Source: Vibrio metoecus (lineage in GTDB: Bacteria > Pseudomonadota > Gammaproteobacteria > Enterobacterales > Vibrionaceae). Taken from it: a stretch of 64,000 nt of DNA. The notes under the pieces were generated by a model. The model was not told where the DNA came from, ran no database searches, and saw nothing but the letters and a program-made list of their open reading frames with translations. Both the position numbers and the translations under genes were made by a program. Of the stretch, positions 31,172 through 41,471 are shown piece after piece (positions within the stretch are counted from its first letter, which is position 1; each line of letters starts with the position of its first letter). Location of the stretch: the NCBI RefSeq assembly GCF_000696385.1, contig NZ_JJMN01000064.1, positions 62,001-126,000 on the forward strand, in the 5' to 3' direction.

Positions 31172-32184
31172 GCGACCTCAAAACCAAACAGATTTTCAGC
31201 GAGCCGCTGCAAGGCAGCATTGAAACCCCGACTTTCACAGCTCAGCAGCAGTTCAGCGCACAAGAGAAATTTGTGCCGATGAGTGTGGAAGAACCGTCGG
31301 AAGCATTGGAAGCACAAATAGATACCATTATTCGTCCGAGTCGAGGGCGTAAATGGTTTGCTGGTGGCTTGTTTGCCGCATTCAGTGGTTTGGTGGCGTG
31401 GCAGGCGGTTGATAGCGTGCTGCAAGCCATTCAAAACGCAGATTGGCTTAGCCTAGGTTGGGCCGGGTTTGTGAGTGCTTTGGCGATATTGGGTTTAGGC
31501 GCGATCGGCAAAGAATTGTGGAAACTGCGCCGCTTACGTCAGCACTTTAGTGTGCAAGAGCAAGCTCAAACCTTGATGGATCTCGATGCCGTAGGGCAGG
31601 GGCAAGCCTTTTGTCAACAGATCGCTAAAGAAGGTCAGGTGGATAAAGAGGGTTACCAGCGTTGGCAATCTGCGCTGAATAGCAGTCATAGTGATGCTGA
31701 AATTCTCGACTTGTATGATGCGTTGGTAGTGGCTGAGCAAGATAAACAGGCCAGCCAAATTGTCACTCGTTATGCTACAGAAGCGGCCGCATTAGTGGCG
31801 ATTAGCCCACTCGCGATTGCCGATATGTTATTGGTGGCTTGGCGTAACTTTTCCATGGTGGATCAACTGGCAAAAGTGTATGGCGTTGAATTGGGTTATT
31901 GGTCGCGGGTAAAGTTGTTTAAAGCCGTATTGGTGAATATGGCGTTAGCGGGAGCAAGTGAGTTGGCTGTGGATGCGAGCGTTGATCTGTTTTCCATGGA
32001 CTTAGCAGGGCGCGTTTCCGCTCGCGCAGGGCAAGGCGTAGGGGTGGGCATTCTCACGGCGCGCTTGGGTATTAAAGCGGTGGGGTTGTTGCGTCCACTA
32101 CCATGGCACCCCGACCGTCAACTCAAACTGAGTGCGGTACGCAAGCAAGTGGTGAGCAAAGTCGCAGCCTTGATAGCGAAATAG
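31168..32184 (+). CDS. ycjF: YcjF-like inner-membrane protein (UPF0283, DUF697)
   Basis: A 338-residue protein with a hydrophilic N-terminus, two adjacent membrane segments (about residues 67-85 and 98-115), and a C-terminal DUF697 region with further hydrophobic stretches ([40 protein letters not shown]). It starts four bases inside the end of ycjX (ATGA overlap), and the pair usually travels together, often next to tyrR as here. The biochemical role is not established. Confidence 0.9.
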   Translation: MSDLKTKQIFSEPLQGSIETPTFTAQQQFSAQEKFVPMSVEEPSEALEAQIDTIIRPSRGRKWFAGGLFAAFSGLVAWQAVDSVLQAIQNADWLSLGWAGFVSALAILGLGAIGKELWKLRRLRQHFSVQEQAQTLMDLDAVGQGQAFCQQIAKEGQVDKEGYQRWQSALNSSHSDAEILDLYDALVVAEQDKQASQIVTRYATEAAALVAISPLAIADMLLVAWRNFSMVDQLAKVYGVELGYWSRVKLFKAVLVNMALAGASELAVDASVDLFSMDLAGRVSARAGQGVGVGILTARLGIKAVGLLRPLPWHPDRQLKLSAVRKQVVSKVAALIAK

Positions 32185-32297
32185 CCATTCAGTCTCGGAA
32201 ATGGCGATCCGTCATCACGGATCGCTTGACGCCGATCTGGGCTTGGGCGAAACTACTGTCAACTTTTCGTGACACTTTCAAACAGGATCCCACTAAA

Positions 32298-33842
32298 GTG
32301 CGTCTTGAAGTCCTCTGTGAAGACCGGTTAGGTCTGACTCGCGAGTTGCTGGATATTCTCGCCTCTAAAAGCATCGATCTACGAGGGATCGAAATCGATG
32401 TGATCGGAATTATTTATCTCAACTGCCCCGATATTGATTTTGAAACTTTCAGTGAATTGATGGCGGAAATTCGCCGTATTCCTGGGGTAAAAGATGTTCG
32501 GAAAATCCAGTTTATGCCGATTGAACGGCACAACACCGAACTGATTTCTCTGCTCAACAACTTACCCGACGCAGTGTTAGCGATCAATTTGAAAGGTGCG
32601 GTGGATATGGCTAACCACGCTGCTGCCGCATTGTTCAATCGTGAAGAATCAAGCATGATTGGTCAGCAAATCTCGGCCTTGATGCCAGTATTTAACTTCA
32701 CACGTTGGATGGAAGGCAGCAAATCACGCTTACGTGAAGATGTGGTGTTGGATGGGCTGGATTATGTCATGGAGATCATGCCGGTCTACATCTCTGGCGA
32801 TTCTAAGCAATCGACCTTAGCCAGTGCGATGATGATGTTACGTGCTGCGACAACAGGGCTGAGCAGCATCACGCAGATCCCGCTACAGAGTCATTTAGGG
32901 TTTGAGCATTTTGTTGGGGTTTCGAATCGGCACAAAAGCCTAATCAGCCAAGCGAAAAAACTCGCCATGCTCGATCAACCACTGCTGATTGAAGGTGAAA
33001 CGGGTACGGGTAAAGAGATGCTGGCTAAAGCTTGCCATAACCGCTCGGATCGTTCTTCTGCACCATTTCTGGTTCTGAGTTGTGCTTCGATGCCGGAGTG
33101 ACGTGGCAGAAACCGAATTAGTTTGGTCCATGCGCCGGGCGCCTTTAACCATCAACAAGGTCATAAAGGCATCTTTGAACAAGCTAATGGTGGCACCGTA
33201 TTTCTCGATGAAATTGGTGAAATGAGCCCACATTTGCAAATCAAGCTGCTGCGCTTTTTGCAAGATGGCACTTTCCGTCGTGTCGGGGAAGAACATGAAA
33301 TCCACGTGGATGTGCGTGTTATTGCCTCCACGCGCCATAACTTAGCGGATTTGGCCGAATCACGCCGTTTCCGAGAGGACTTGTTTTATCGGCTGAATGT
33401 GTTGACGCTGCGGATCCCCCCTTTACGTGAGCGCCCGAGTGATGTGCAGCCACTACTCGAACTCTTCATCACCAAACATTGCAATAAACTTGGCATGATG
33501 AAGCCGAAATTGAGTGATGATGTGTTGGATAAACTCAGCCAATACCAATGGCCGGGTAATATGCGCCAACTGGACAATATGGTGTTGCGCGCCTTAACTG
33601 AAATTGATGGGGATGTATTGGGTATTGAGCCGTTCCACTTGCCGCAAGTTGACAGTGTGAGCTCTGCCCCTAGCATCAACCTTGATGGTTCGCTCGACGA
33701 CATCATGAAGGAATACGAATCACAAGTGTTGGATCGTCTGTTCCAATCCTTTCCTTCCAGTCGTAAGTTAGCGAAAAGACTGAATGTTTCTCACACGTCG
33801 ATCGCGAATAAGCTGAGGGATTATGGAATAAGGAAGCGCTGA
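32298..33842 (+). pseudogene. tyrR: Transcriptional regulator TyrR, locally disrupted by three insertions
   Basis: TyrR controls aromatic amino acid genes. Domains: N-terminal ACT (VRLEVLCEDRLGLTRELLDI), PAS, sigma54-type AAA domain (GETGTGKEMLAKACH; GTVFLDEIGEMSP), and a C-terminal Fis-type helix-turn-helix (KLAKRLNVSHTSIANKLRDYG). A GTG at 32298 fits the family start. A stop at 33099-33101 and about 45 scrambled bases are explained by three one-base insertions between about 33098 and 33131 that cancel out: removing them gives MPDDVAETELFGHAPGAF. The restored length is 513 residues. TyrR lacks the GAFTGA loop by nature (GHAPGAF), so that is not an anomaly. Confidence 0.9.
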
Positions 33843-34417
33843 TGAACGGACTAAACAGCGAATGCCGCTTCTATCAAAGCGATGGTGAAATTGTGGTGCG
33901 CTGCGCACAAATCACTGACGCTGAACGCTTGAGCCAGTATTTTGTGGATAACCGAAGCCACTTGATAGAATGGGAGCCGAAACGCGAAGCGGAGTTTTTT
34001 ACTGAGTCTGGCTGGCTGCAAAGGCTGATTAAGCTCAATGAATTGCACAAAATGAAGCTCGGGTACTATCTCCTGATTTTGGATGCGCAAAATGATGCCA
34101 TGTTAGGCACCATCTCGTTTAGCAATATTATCCGGTTCCCCTTTTATGCCTGCAATGTTGGGTACTCTCTGGGGTTTGATGCGCAAGGGAAAGGCACCAT
34201 GACCCGAGCGTTGACGATGGCTTGCCAACACATGTTCAGTGAGCATAACTTACACCGTATTATGGCCTCGTACATGCCGCACAATAAACGCAGTGAAAAT
34301 GTGCTCAAGCGAGTGGGTTTTGTGCTTGAGGGGCATGCCAAAGACTACCTTCTGATTAACGGTAAGTGGGAAGATCATAATCTCACTGCACTGATCAATC
34401 CCAATTGGCAGGAATAG
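33842..34417 (+). CDS. GNAT acetyltransferase, RimJ/RimL type
   Basis: The 191-residue protein has the RimJ/RimL-type GNAT fold: an N-terminal substrate-binding region (IVVRCAQITDAERLSQYFVDNR), the acetyl-CoA loop GYSLGFDAQGKGTMTRAL, and NKRSENVLKRVGFVLEGHAKDY. The likely reaction is N-terminal acetylation of a protein. Its ATG overlaps the tyrR stop by one base (TGATG). It is the first of three short genes in tandem; the target is unknown. Confidence 0.85.
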   Translation: MNGLNSECRFYQSDGEIVVRCAQITDAERLSQYFVDNRSHLIEWEPKREAEFFTESGWLQRLIKLNELHKMKLGYYLLILDAQNDAMLGTISFSNIIRFPFYACNVGYSLGFDAQGKGTMTRALTMACQHMFSEHNLHRIMASYMPHNKRSENVLKRVGFVLEGHAKDYLLINGKWEDHNLTALINPNWQE

Positions 34418-34419
34418 AA

Positions 34420-35010
34420 ATGTCGGAACGCTTAGCTCAGCAGATGAACCTGTTGATGGAACTTGACCGTTTGAAGTCGGTGTTACGTCGCACGCGAGTG
34501 AAAAGTGCTGAAGGACGTTTAGAAAACAGTGCTGAACATAGCTGGCATGTCGCGTTGATGGCGATTTTGCTACAAGAGTACGCAAACGAAGCGGTCGATA
34601 TACAAAAAGTTCTGACGATGCTTTTATTGCATGATGTAGTGGAAATTGATGCTGGCGACACCTTCGTGTACGATTCCGCCGCCTCTGCTGAGCAGGAAGA
34701 GAAAGAGTGGCAAGCAGCCCTCCGCTTGTTTGGTATGCTGCCGAAAGAACAAGGCGATGTTTTATTGGCGATTTGGCAAGAATTTGAAGCGGCGCAGAGT
34801 GCAGAAGCGCGTTTTGCCAAAGCGTTGGATCGCTTAATCCCAATGCTGTTGAACTACCACAATCAAGGCCAAAGTTGGCAAGAGCATGCTGTCACTCGTG
34901 AGCAAGCCCTGACCGTGAATCGCAAAATCGAAAAGGGCTCCCAAACGCTTTGGGAATACGCCCAACATATTATTGAACAAGCAAGCCAAAATGGCTGGCT
35001 GAAAGTTTAA
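34420..35010 (+). CDS. HD-domain hydrolase (HDDC2/YfbR-like 5'-nucleotidase family)
   Basis: The 196-residue HD_3-family protein shows the metal ligands in order: RLENSAEHSWHVALMA (first histidine), LLLHDVVEIDAGDTF (HD pair) and a distal aspartate in AKALDRLIPML. Family members dephosphorylate deoxynucleoside monophosphates. It starts three bases after the GNAT stop codon, so the two are coupled. I chose the ATG at 34420 rather than an in-frame start at 34405. Confidence 0.87.
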   Translation: MSERLAQQMNLLMELDRLKSVLRRTRVKSAEGRLENSAEHSWHVALMAILLQEYANEAVDIQKVLTMLLLHDVVEIDAGDTFVYDSAASAEQEEKEWQAALRLFGMLPKEQGDVLLAIWQEFEAAQSAEARFAKALDRLIPMLLNYHNQGQSWQEHAVTREQALTVNRKIEKGSQTLWEYAQHIIEQASQNGWLKV

Positions 35011-35019
35011 GGAAACTCA

Positions 35020-35493
35020 ATGTCTTATTTGCCTTTGGATCAATACCAAAGAAAATGGATTTTTACCCATGCCTCAATGCCTGTTCCTGAAGCCGATCTG
35101 GCTCAGATAAAACCGATGGAGCCACTACGCGCAGCACAGTTTTGGAAAGAGAACATCAGTGCGACAAGTCCTGACGCTGAGCGCTTGAGCTCACAAGACT
35201 GGCCACGTAAAGCCAATAACTGGTCAGATGAAACGAGCTGGATGGCAGAATGGGAAAGTGATGAACCCGATCTGCCTGAAGCATTGTCGGCCCATCTGCC
35301 TTGGCAAGATGATGTGACGGTGTATTTCTGTTACGAAAAATACAACGTACTGGAAACCAAATGGTCAGTATTTAAGCGCCATTGGAAAAACTTCCTGTTT
35401 TACGATGATGGCCCATTTTTGCTTGGTCGTCGTCGCAAAGAAGCGCTCTGGTTTAGTAGTGAAGGTAAAGTGAAACTCGGGTTGCGCCCATAA
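35020..35493 (+). CDS. DUF2947 family protein
   Basis: A 157-residue, tryptophan-rich soluble protein (motifs QYQRKWIFTHASMP, CYEKYNVLETKWSVFKRHWK, NFLFYDDGPFLLGR). It resembles the gamma-proteobacterial DUF2947 family as I remember it, which has no known function. It follows the HD hydrolase by nine bases with an AAGGAAA ribosome site and ends the run that starts at ycjX. Confidence 0.75.
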   Translation: MSYLPLDQYQRKWIFTHASMPVPEADLAQIKPMEPLRAAQFWKENISATSPDAERLSSQDWPRKANNWSDETSWMAEWESDEPDLPEALSAHLPWQDDVTVYFCYEKYNVLETKWSVFKRHWKNFLFYDDGPFLLGRRRKEALWFSSEGKVKLGLRP

Positions 35494-35496
35494 AAA

Positions 35497-35522
35497 AAAT
35501 ACCGGCTTAGGCCGGATTTTTC
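35497..35522 (+). terminator. Rho-independent terminator
   Basis: CCGGC and GCCGG pair around TTAG between an A run and a T run, directly after the DUF2947 gene. Confidence 0.75.
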
Positions 35523-35584
35523 AATTATCTCTATACCCTCTTTTTAGCGGTGGGATTGTTCTCTTTTCATTCAACGCCGAGGCG

Positions 35585-36553
35585 TTACTCCTGTGTAACC
35601 TTGGTGGGGGTTTTAGCTGCCGAAAGGGTCGAACCCATAGATGCTGTAATGATCATGAAAATCGCCAGCCATTGAGTCCACTGTAGTGTTTCGCCTAAAA
35701 TCGCCAATCCTGCCATTGCTGCGATTGCCGGTTCAAGGCTCATCAAAACACTGAAATGCTGTGTGGAAAGTCGGCTTAACGCGGCCATCTCTAAACTATA
35801 AGGTAGGGCGCTAGACATCACGGCAACCAGCAGTGCCATCGGTAGAATCGACCAGCTAAAAATTGACGCCTCTGCTAATTGGGTTGCAATCGGAAAATAA
35901 ATGACCGCAGCGACAAGCATGCCGATTGAGACTGTGATGCCTCCCGATCCTACGCTGCCAGCACGTTGCCCAAACCAGATGTATCCGGCCCAAAAACCGC
36001 CAGCAGTCAATGCCAAAGCGATGCCAATCGGATCTAACGCATCGACCCCATTCATATCTGGCAACAAGAAAATAATGCCAAAGATAGCCAATGCTACCCA
36101 AACCAAGTCTTTCTTACGTTTAGAAGACAATAACGCGAGCAATAGTGGGCCAGAAAATTCTAGTGCGACACCAATCCCAAGAGGAATACGTTCGATAGCA
36201 AAGTAAAAGCTGAGCTGCATACCGCCTAAACTTGCGCCATAGATGATCATTGATCGCCATTGTGGCCAACTTAGACGCGCCCGCCATGGGCGGAAAATCA
36301 GCATTAAAATCAGTGCCGAGAGACTAATCCGCAGCGCAACAGTGCCACCTGGGCCGACGAGAGGAAACAGCTGTTTCGCAATAGAAGCACCAGACTGAAT
36401 GGTGACCATCGCGGCAAGCAAACAAAGAAATAGCAATGAGTTAAAGGGGATTTTATTGTTGGCATAAATAATTAAAAACTCAGCAGAAAGTGCCGAGCGA
36501 TTATGCCGTAAAAAGCGGGGTGGAGATAGGTGGGCATAGTGAGCCCACCTCAA
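35585..36553 (-). CDS. EamA/RhtA-type inner-membrane exporter
   Basis: A DMT-superfamily transporter with about ten membrane helices in two EamA repeats (first repeat from SLLFLCLLAAMVTIQSGAS, second from IGIALALTAGGFWAGYIWF). RhtA in E. coli exports threonine and homoserine. The annotated start at 36553 gives a 322-residue protein with about 35 extra hydrophilic residues; RhtA-type proteins are about 295, so a downstream non-ATG start is possible. The gene is leftward and convergent with the DUF2947 run. Confidence 0.82.
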   Translation of the reverse strand: MRWAHYAHLSPPRFLRHNRSALSAEFLIIYANNKIPFNSLLFLCLLAAMVTIQSGASIAKQLFPLVGPGGTVALRISLSALILMLIFRPWRARLSWPQWRSMIIYGASLGGMQLSFYFAIERIPLGIGVALEFSGPLLLALLSSKRKKDLVWVALAIFGIIFLLPDMNGVDALDPIGIALALTAGGFWAGYIWFGQRAGSVGSGGITVSIGMLVAAVIYFPIATQLAEASIFSWSILPMALLVAVMSSALPYSLEMAALSRLSTQHFSVLMSLEPAIAAMAGLAILGETLQWTQWLAIFMIITASMGSTLSAAKTPTKVTQE

Positions 36554-36595
36554 TTTCTTGGCTTCTATTGAGAAGCACAGCTAAGTGAAATCCGC

Positions 36596-37819
36596 TTACT
36601 TCACGTAGAAACGTGGGTTGCTGTTACCCCATAGAGTGTACAGCTCAGGGAAAATCAGCTCAGCGTTATTCTCCATTTCACTGACGGCAATGCTTTGTTT
36701 TTGCTGTTGGCCATAAAGTGCAACTTCTTGGCCTGGGAGTACGCCTTTAATATCGGTAACGTCAACCACGGTCGTGTTCATAGAGGTCACACCCACCACT
36801 TTGGCGCGTTGGCCGTTGACCAGTACATCCGCTTTGTTGCCCATTTTTCGTGGGTAACCATCGGAATAACCGACAGGGAGGTTAGCCAGCACACTGTCAC
36901 GGCTGGTGGTAAAGGTGCTGTCATAGCCGACGGTTGAACCTTTTGGAACATGGTGCAAAGACGCCACACGGGTTTTGAACGAGACAATCGATGGGTATTC
37001 AGGGTTGGTTGGCAAATCACCGTACAACACACCACCTGGGCGAACCATGTCCAGTTGTGCTTCTGGTACGTTCAAAGCGGTATAAGAGTTTGCCACGTGC
37101 AGCGTGATGTCTTCACGTTTTAGATTGGATTGCTCGATTAACCAAGCTGAGCTTTCTTTGAATTTAGCCAGTTTAGTGCGCACTTCATCCGCATTGTAGT
37201 TCGGGAAATGAGTCATCATGCCCACGATGTTCAATGATGGTTGTGTGGCGATCGAGAGGGCTTCTTTCTTGCCGGCTTCCGTGGTCATGTCGATGCCGTT
37301 GCGACCCATGCCACCATCGTTGAGCGCCATATGAACCTTGATAGTCTTACCGGTTTTTTTCGCTAAATCAGCCAGTTCCATCGCTTGTTGGTGAGTACCA
37401 ATCAGCTCTTCGATATTAAGGTCTAATACCGCAGACATTTCACTCAAACTCGCTGAACGAACACGCATGAGTTCGCCCTTAAACCCACTTTCACGTACTG
37501 CACGCGCTTCCGCATTGCTTGCTACGCCAACACATGGAATGCCTTGCGCGATAATCGTAGGCATTAAACCACGAATACCGTTGCCATAAGCGTCTGCCTT
37601 CATGATGGCGCAGATCTTGGTATCGCTACTCATGTGAGACTTGAATTGCTCAATATTACTTTGGAATTGTCCTAAGCTGACTTCCAACCATGAATTACTC
37701 TGCTGAATTTGCGCAGCATCCGGTAACACGGTATCAATTTTTAATGGTGCAGCAGAGAGAGAGAAAGAAGGCAAAGTGGCTGCAATAGAAAGAGAAAGCA
37801 GCGTGGCTTTAAAGTGCAT
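36596..37819 (-). CDS. bsrV: Broad-spectrum amino acid racemase BsrV (periplasmic)
   Basis: BsrV produces non-canonical D-amino acids such as D-Met and D-Arg that modulate peptidoglycan in stationary phase. The 407-residue protein has a signal peptide ([20 protein letters not shown], cleavage after LSAA), the PLP lysine in MKADAYGNG at residue 74, and the second catalytic residue Tyr in [13 protein letters not shown] near residue 299. It has the alanine-racemase fold, but the signal peptide and extra motifs mark Bsr rather than Alr. I chose the ATG at 37819 because the signal peptide begins there. Confidence 0.94.
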   Translation of the reverse strand: MHFKATLLSLSIAATLPSFSLSAAPLKIDTVLPDAAQIQQSNSWLEVSLGQFQSNIEQFKSHMSSDTKICAIMKADAYGNGIRGLMPTIIAQGIPCVGVASNAEARAVRESGFKGELMRVRSASLSEMSAVLDLNIEELIGTHQQAMELADLAKKTGKTIKVHMALNDGGMGRNGIDMTTEAGKKEALSIATQPSLNIVGMMTHFPNYNADEVRTKLAKFKESSAWLIEQSNLKREDITLHVANSYTALNVPEAQLDMVRPGGVLYGDLPTNPEYPSIVSFKTRVASLHHVPKGSTVGYDSTFTTSRDSVLANLPVGYSDGYPRKMGNKADVLVNGQRAKVVGVTSMNTTVVDVTDIKGVLPGQEVALYGQQQKQSIAVSEMENNAELIFPELYTLWGNSNPRFYVK

Positions 37820-37986
37820 GATATCTCCTGTTGTTATCATTGATGACTATCCCCTTTGCTTGATGCAGCAGAGCGGTCGACGTGGTTCATTTGCCCAAGG
37901 CTAGCCTATAACTGTGCAAATCTGTTTCTGACAAATTGACCACTTACTGGCCGCTGACCTGCAACGCCAAGTTATTCAGGGATAGA

Positions 37987-38013
37987 GAAAAAACGCCCCC
38001 GATGTCGGAGGCG
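37987..38013 (-). terminator. Rho-independent terminator of the leftward chemoreceptor
   Basis: On the minus strand CGCCTCCGA and TCGGGGGCG pair around CA with a following T run (plus-strand A run at 37988-37993). It lies ten bases after the chemoreceptor stop. Confidence 0.8.
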
Positions 38014-38022
38014 TGGGAGTAC

Positions 38023-39654
38023 TTAACGAATCTTAAATCGGCGTAGCGTGTCTTGCAGAGACACAGCGAGCTGACTCAGTTCACGACATGCCTGTGCGGT
38101 TTGTTGTGAACCTTGAGCCACTTCTTGTGACGCCAAATGAATGTTTTCCACATTACGGCTCAGTTCATCGGCTACCGAGTCTTGTTCACTGCAGGCGCTC
38201 GCGATTTGCGTACCGACGTCTGCAATAGTGGCAATCGACTCTTCAATCGAAACCATGAGTGATTGTGAGTGGTTACCTTGTTCTACACACTTATCAATGC
38301 TAGATCGTGAGCGTTCTGTGGCATCTTTGGCCTGTTTCGCCATCACTTGCAGTTTCTCAATGATGGTGGTGATTTCACCGGTTGAGTCTTGTGTGCGTCC
38401 CGCCAAGGTACGAACTTCATCGGCTACCACGGCAAAACCACGTCCAGATTCACCGGCGCGAGCCGCTTCAATCGCAGCGTTAAGTGCCAGCAGGTTGGTT
38501 TGATCGGCAATACTGCGGATCACATCGACCACCACGTTGATTTGGCTCGATTGCTGCTCAAGTTCACTTACGGTTTCGCCCGCTTCACCGATAATATCGG
38601 CAACTTGTTGGATTGAGCGAACCATTGAAGCATTCTCACGCGCACCTTCTTGCGATTTACCATTGGCTGCCATCGCTTGGCTGGCAGAGTCTTCAGTATT
38701 GCGCGCCACATCCGCAACGGCGGCTTTCATTTCCGTCATTGCTGTTGCAACTTGAGTGATTTGGTATTGCTGCTCTTTCATACCATCAGCAGATTGATTC
38801 GAAATCTGCGTCATTTCTTCTACCGCACTGCTTAACTGAGTCACGGCTGAGATAATTTCATCGATAAGCTGGCGCAGGTTTTGTTGCATTAGCTCTGAAG
38901 CATCGGCCAAAGTACCAAGTTCATCGTGGCCAATCGCTTGACGATCCATGTTTTGCGACAGGTCACCTTTAGCAATTGCATTGGCTTGTTTCATGACGAT
39001 CGCCAACGGTCCACAGATCAAGCGTGTCAGCACGAGTGTCATTACGACCATAATCGCTAAGATAGCAATATTGCTGACCACAGACGTTGAGTTCAGTGTT
39101 TTGACAGAGCCTAAAATCTGCGATTTATTGTTATCCATCGCTTGGCGCAAAATGCCGATCAGTTTTGCAAAATCACTCTCTAACGCTTCAAAGGTATTTA
39201 AGGAGTTCGCCAAAATGGGGTAAGCGTCATCAGGGCCTTGGGTTAACAGGGTTTGGTTGAATTTTTCTGTCACCGCGGTGTAGGCATTCCAATTGCTCAT
39301 TAGGCGTTTAAAGGTTTGTTCTTCTTCACCTGGCCAAACGGTTTTACCGTAGGTGAGCAGTGAGTTATTGATTTCCGCTTGAACGCGATTGTTGCGCTCA
39401 ATGGTCTGTTTAACTTGCGCTGCATCTTTCATTGGCAACACTGCAAACTGGGTACGACGCCAGTAAGACATCTTGTCTTTGATTGCATCGACATTTTCCA
39501 TTGCCGGTAAAGTGTCATCGGTGTAATTAAGCAGTTCGGATTGAATTTTACCTAACTCAGAGATGAGGTAGATTGCAAATCCAAGGCTAATGACTGCAAT
39601 AACCGAAAAAGAGAGTGCAATTTTTTTGCCTATCGACAAATTTTTTAGAAACAT
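38023..39654 (-). CDS. Methyl-accepting chemotaxis protein with 4-helix-bundle sensor
   Basis: A 543-residue chemoreceptor. The periplasmic part (about residues 35-190) resembles the 4HB_MCP sensor ([20 protein letters not shown]). A second membrane segment (residues about 195-215), HAMP, and the signalling tip [19 protein letters not shown] follow. Start ATG 39654 ([16 protein letters not shown]) follows AAAGGT; an in-frame start at 39681 adds nine residues. The ligand is unknown. It is leftward, next to bsrV and downstream of no other gene. Confidence 0.9.
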   Translation of the reverse strand: MFLKNLSIGKKIALSFSVIAVISLGFAIYLISELGKIQSELLNYTDDTLPAMENVDAIKDKMSYWRRTQFAVLPMKDAAQVKQTIERNNRVQAEINNSLLTYGKTVWPGEEEQTFKRLMSNWNAYTAVTEKFNQTLLTQGPDDAYPILANSLNTFEALESDFAKLIGILRQAMDNNKSQILGSVKTLNSTSVVSNIAILAIMVVMTLVLTRLICGPLAIVMKQANAIAKGDLSQNMDRQAIGHDELGTLADASELMQQNLRQLIDEIISAVTQLSSAVEEMTQISNQSADGMKEQQYQITQVATAMTEMKAAVADVARNTEDSASQAMAANGKSQEGARENASMVRSIQQVADIIGEAGETVSELEQQSSQINVVVDVIRSIADQTNLLALNAAIEAARAGESGRGFAVVADEVRTLAGRTQDSTGEITTIIEKLQVMAKQAKDATERSRSSIDKCVEQGNHSQSLMVSIEESIATIADVGTQIASACSEQDSVADELSRNVENIHLASQEVAQGSQQTAQACRELSQLAVSLQDTLRRFKIR

Positions 39655-40046
39655 GAATGTTTTACCTTTGATTGATGTCATTTAAAGCCGCATGACTAAC
39701 AACATCCTTATCTGCGACAAAGTTTAGAAAGTTACGTATGTCCCAAAATTGGCCGCATACTATCATCTCAATTGTCAGTTGACGACTCTTATAGATAAAG
39801 TTAGCAAATGCTACAGAAATCGCAGATAAATTTATTTTTTGCTTTTGGGGTAATTCAAAAGCGCGGTTGCTCGATACGCTATTTGTTAACTGTGACTCAC
39901 TTTTGCGCATTGCTCAGTTAAGAAACTTTAATCATTGATCTAACACCAAACATTTCTTTTCCACGCATCAATAATAAGTCTTGCCGCTCCGATAGCGTGC
40001 GTTTCTCCTCGCCAAACACAAAATCAATTCTCACGGAAGAGTGAAC
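39655..40046. other. Intergenic region between divergent chemoreceptor and SLC13 transporter
   Basis: About 390 bases holding two divergent promoters. A leftward 82-codon open frame (39662-39910) has no recognisable domain and ends in AT-rich sequence; I do not call it. No strong repeat is visible. Confidence 0.4.
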
Positions 40047-41462
40047 ATGATGCGCCCTTATCTTAAATATATTATTCCGTTGTTGATCCCATTCTTGGTG
40101 TTAATGCTACCGACTACAGCGTTTCCATTTGAGGGATTAACCATTATTCAACAGCGGGTTATTGCTATTTTCTTGTTGGCTGCATTGTTGTGGGTTTTTG
40201 AACCCATCCCCATTTACTCGACATCAGTCGTCATTATCGTGCTCGAAGTGCTGATGCTGTCAGATAAGGGATTTATTTTGTTCCGGCTTGGTGAAGGTAC
40301 TACCGAGTTTGGGGCGTTGCTCAAATCGACCGAAATCATGGCGACCTTTGCCAACCCTATCATCATGCTGTTTTTAGGAGGGTTTTTCCTCGCAATGGCG
40401 GCAACGAAATACCGCCTTGATGTGAATTTAGCTCGCGTATTGCTCAAGCCGTTTGGTAATAATCCTAAGTACGTGATGCTAGGTTTGATGTTGATCACCG
40501 GTATTTTTTCGATGTTTATGTCGAACACAGCGACCACTGCGATGATGCTCTCTATTTTAACGCCAGTGATTGCGGTATTTGGCCCCAAAGACCCAGGTCG
40601 TGTTGCTTTTGCACTGTGTATTCCTGTTGCGGCAAATATCGGTGGAATTGGTACGCCTATTGGTACGCCACCCAACGCGATTGCCCTGAAATATTTAGTG
40701 GGTGATAACTTGATTACTTTTGCAGAATGGATGGCATTTGGTATTCCATTTGTGGTGATTTTGATGGCGCTTGCATGGTTATTAATTGAAGCCATGTATC
40801 GAGCTGAGCAGAAAACCATTGAGCTGAGTATTAAAGGTAAGTTTTTGAAAACACCTAAAGCGATCATTGTTTACATTACGTTTGCTGCGACCATTTTATT
40901 GTGGATGCTGGGGTCATTGCATGGCATGAACTCATATTCGGTGGCATTAATTCCTGTGGCGGTATTTTCCGTGACCGGAATTATTGGCAAAGAAGATTTA
41001 AAAATGATCTCATGGGATGTGTTGTGGTTAGTGTCTGGCGGTATTGCTTTAGGGTTAGCGTTAGATAAAACCGGATTAGCAGAATTGGTGGTGAGCAGCA
41101 TTCCATTTGGTGAGTACTCGCCTTATGTAGTTATTTTTGGAGCATCAATGCTCTGTTTGGTGATGGCGAATTTTATGTCACACACCGCTACTGCCAACCT
41201 GTTAATGCCGATTATGGCAGCATTAGGGGCATCAATGACATCTCTTACTCCACTCGGTGGTGAAGTGACCCTCATTCTCGTGGTGACGTTTGCCGCCTCG
41301 TTGGGGATGTCTCTCCCCATCAGTACTCCACCGAATGCTCTCGCCCATGCTACGGGTAATGTACAAAGCCAACAAATGGCGAAGGTGGGGGTTATTTTAG
41401 GGGTTTTAGGTGTGCTGATGAGCTTCGTGATGGTGTGGATCCTGAATCTGGTTGGTCATTAA
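40047..41462 (+). CDS. SLC13/DASS-family sodium-coupled anion transporter
   Basis: A 471-residue transporter with about twelve membrane helices. The two conserved Ser-Asn-Thr type signatures are visible: SMFMSNTATTAMM near residue 155 and NFMSHTATANLL near 375, each followed by a GTP-rich loop (IGTPIGTPPNAIA and SLPISTPPNALAHATG). Family members move dicarboxylates, citrate or sulfate with sodium. I chose the ATG at 40047, preceded by GGAAGAG. Nine bases separate it from the kinase gene downstream. Confidence 0.9.
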   Translation: MMRPYLKYIIPLLIPFLVLMLPTTAFPFEGLTIIQQRVIAIFLLAALLWVFEPIPIYSTSVVIIVLEVLMLSDKGFILFRLGEGTTEFGALLKSTEIMATFANPIIMLFLGGFFLAMAATKYRLDVNLARVLLKPFGNNPKYVMLGLMLITGIFSMFMSNTATTAMMLSILTPVIAVFGPKDPGRVAFALCIPVAANIGGIGTPIGTPPNAIALKYLVGDNLITFAEWMAFGIPFVVILMALAWLLIEAMYRAEQKTIELSIKGKFLKTPKAIIVYITFAATILLWMLGSLHGMNSYSVALIPVAVFSVTGIIGKEDLKMISWDVLWLVSGGIALGLALDKTGLAELVVSSIPFGEYSPYVVIFGASMLCLVMANFMSHTATANLLMPIMAALGASMTSLTPLGGEVTLILVVTFAASLGMSLPISTPPNALAHATGNVQSQQMAKVGVILGVLGVLMSFVMVWILNLVGH

Positions 41463-41471
41463 GGAAAGGTT

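Noticed and set aside
33115-33150. Loss of the sigma54-contact GAFTGA motif in the AAA domain of tyrR
   Set aside because: TyrR proteins naturally lack it (GHAPGAF in that place), so it is not an anomaly. The frame problem nearby is a separate matter.
39662-39910. An 82-codon leftward open frame between the chemoreceptor and SLC13 genes
   Set aside because: No domain and no ribosome site; lies in a promoter region.
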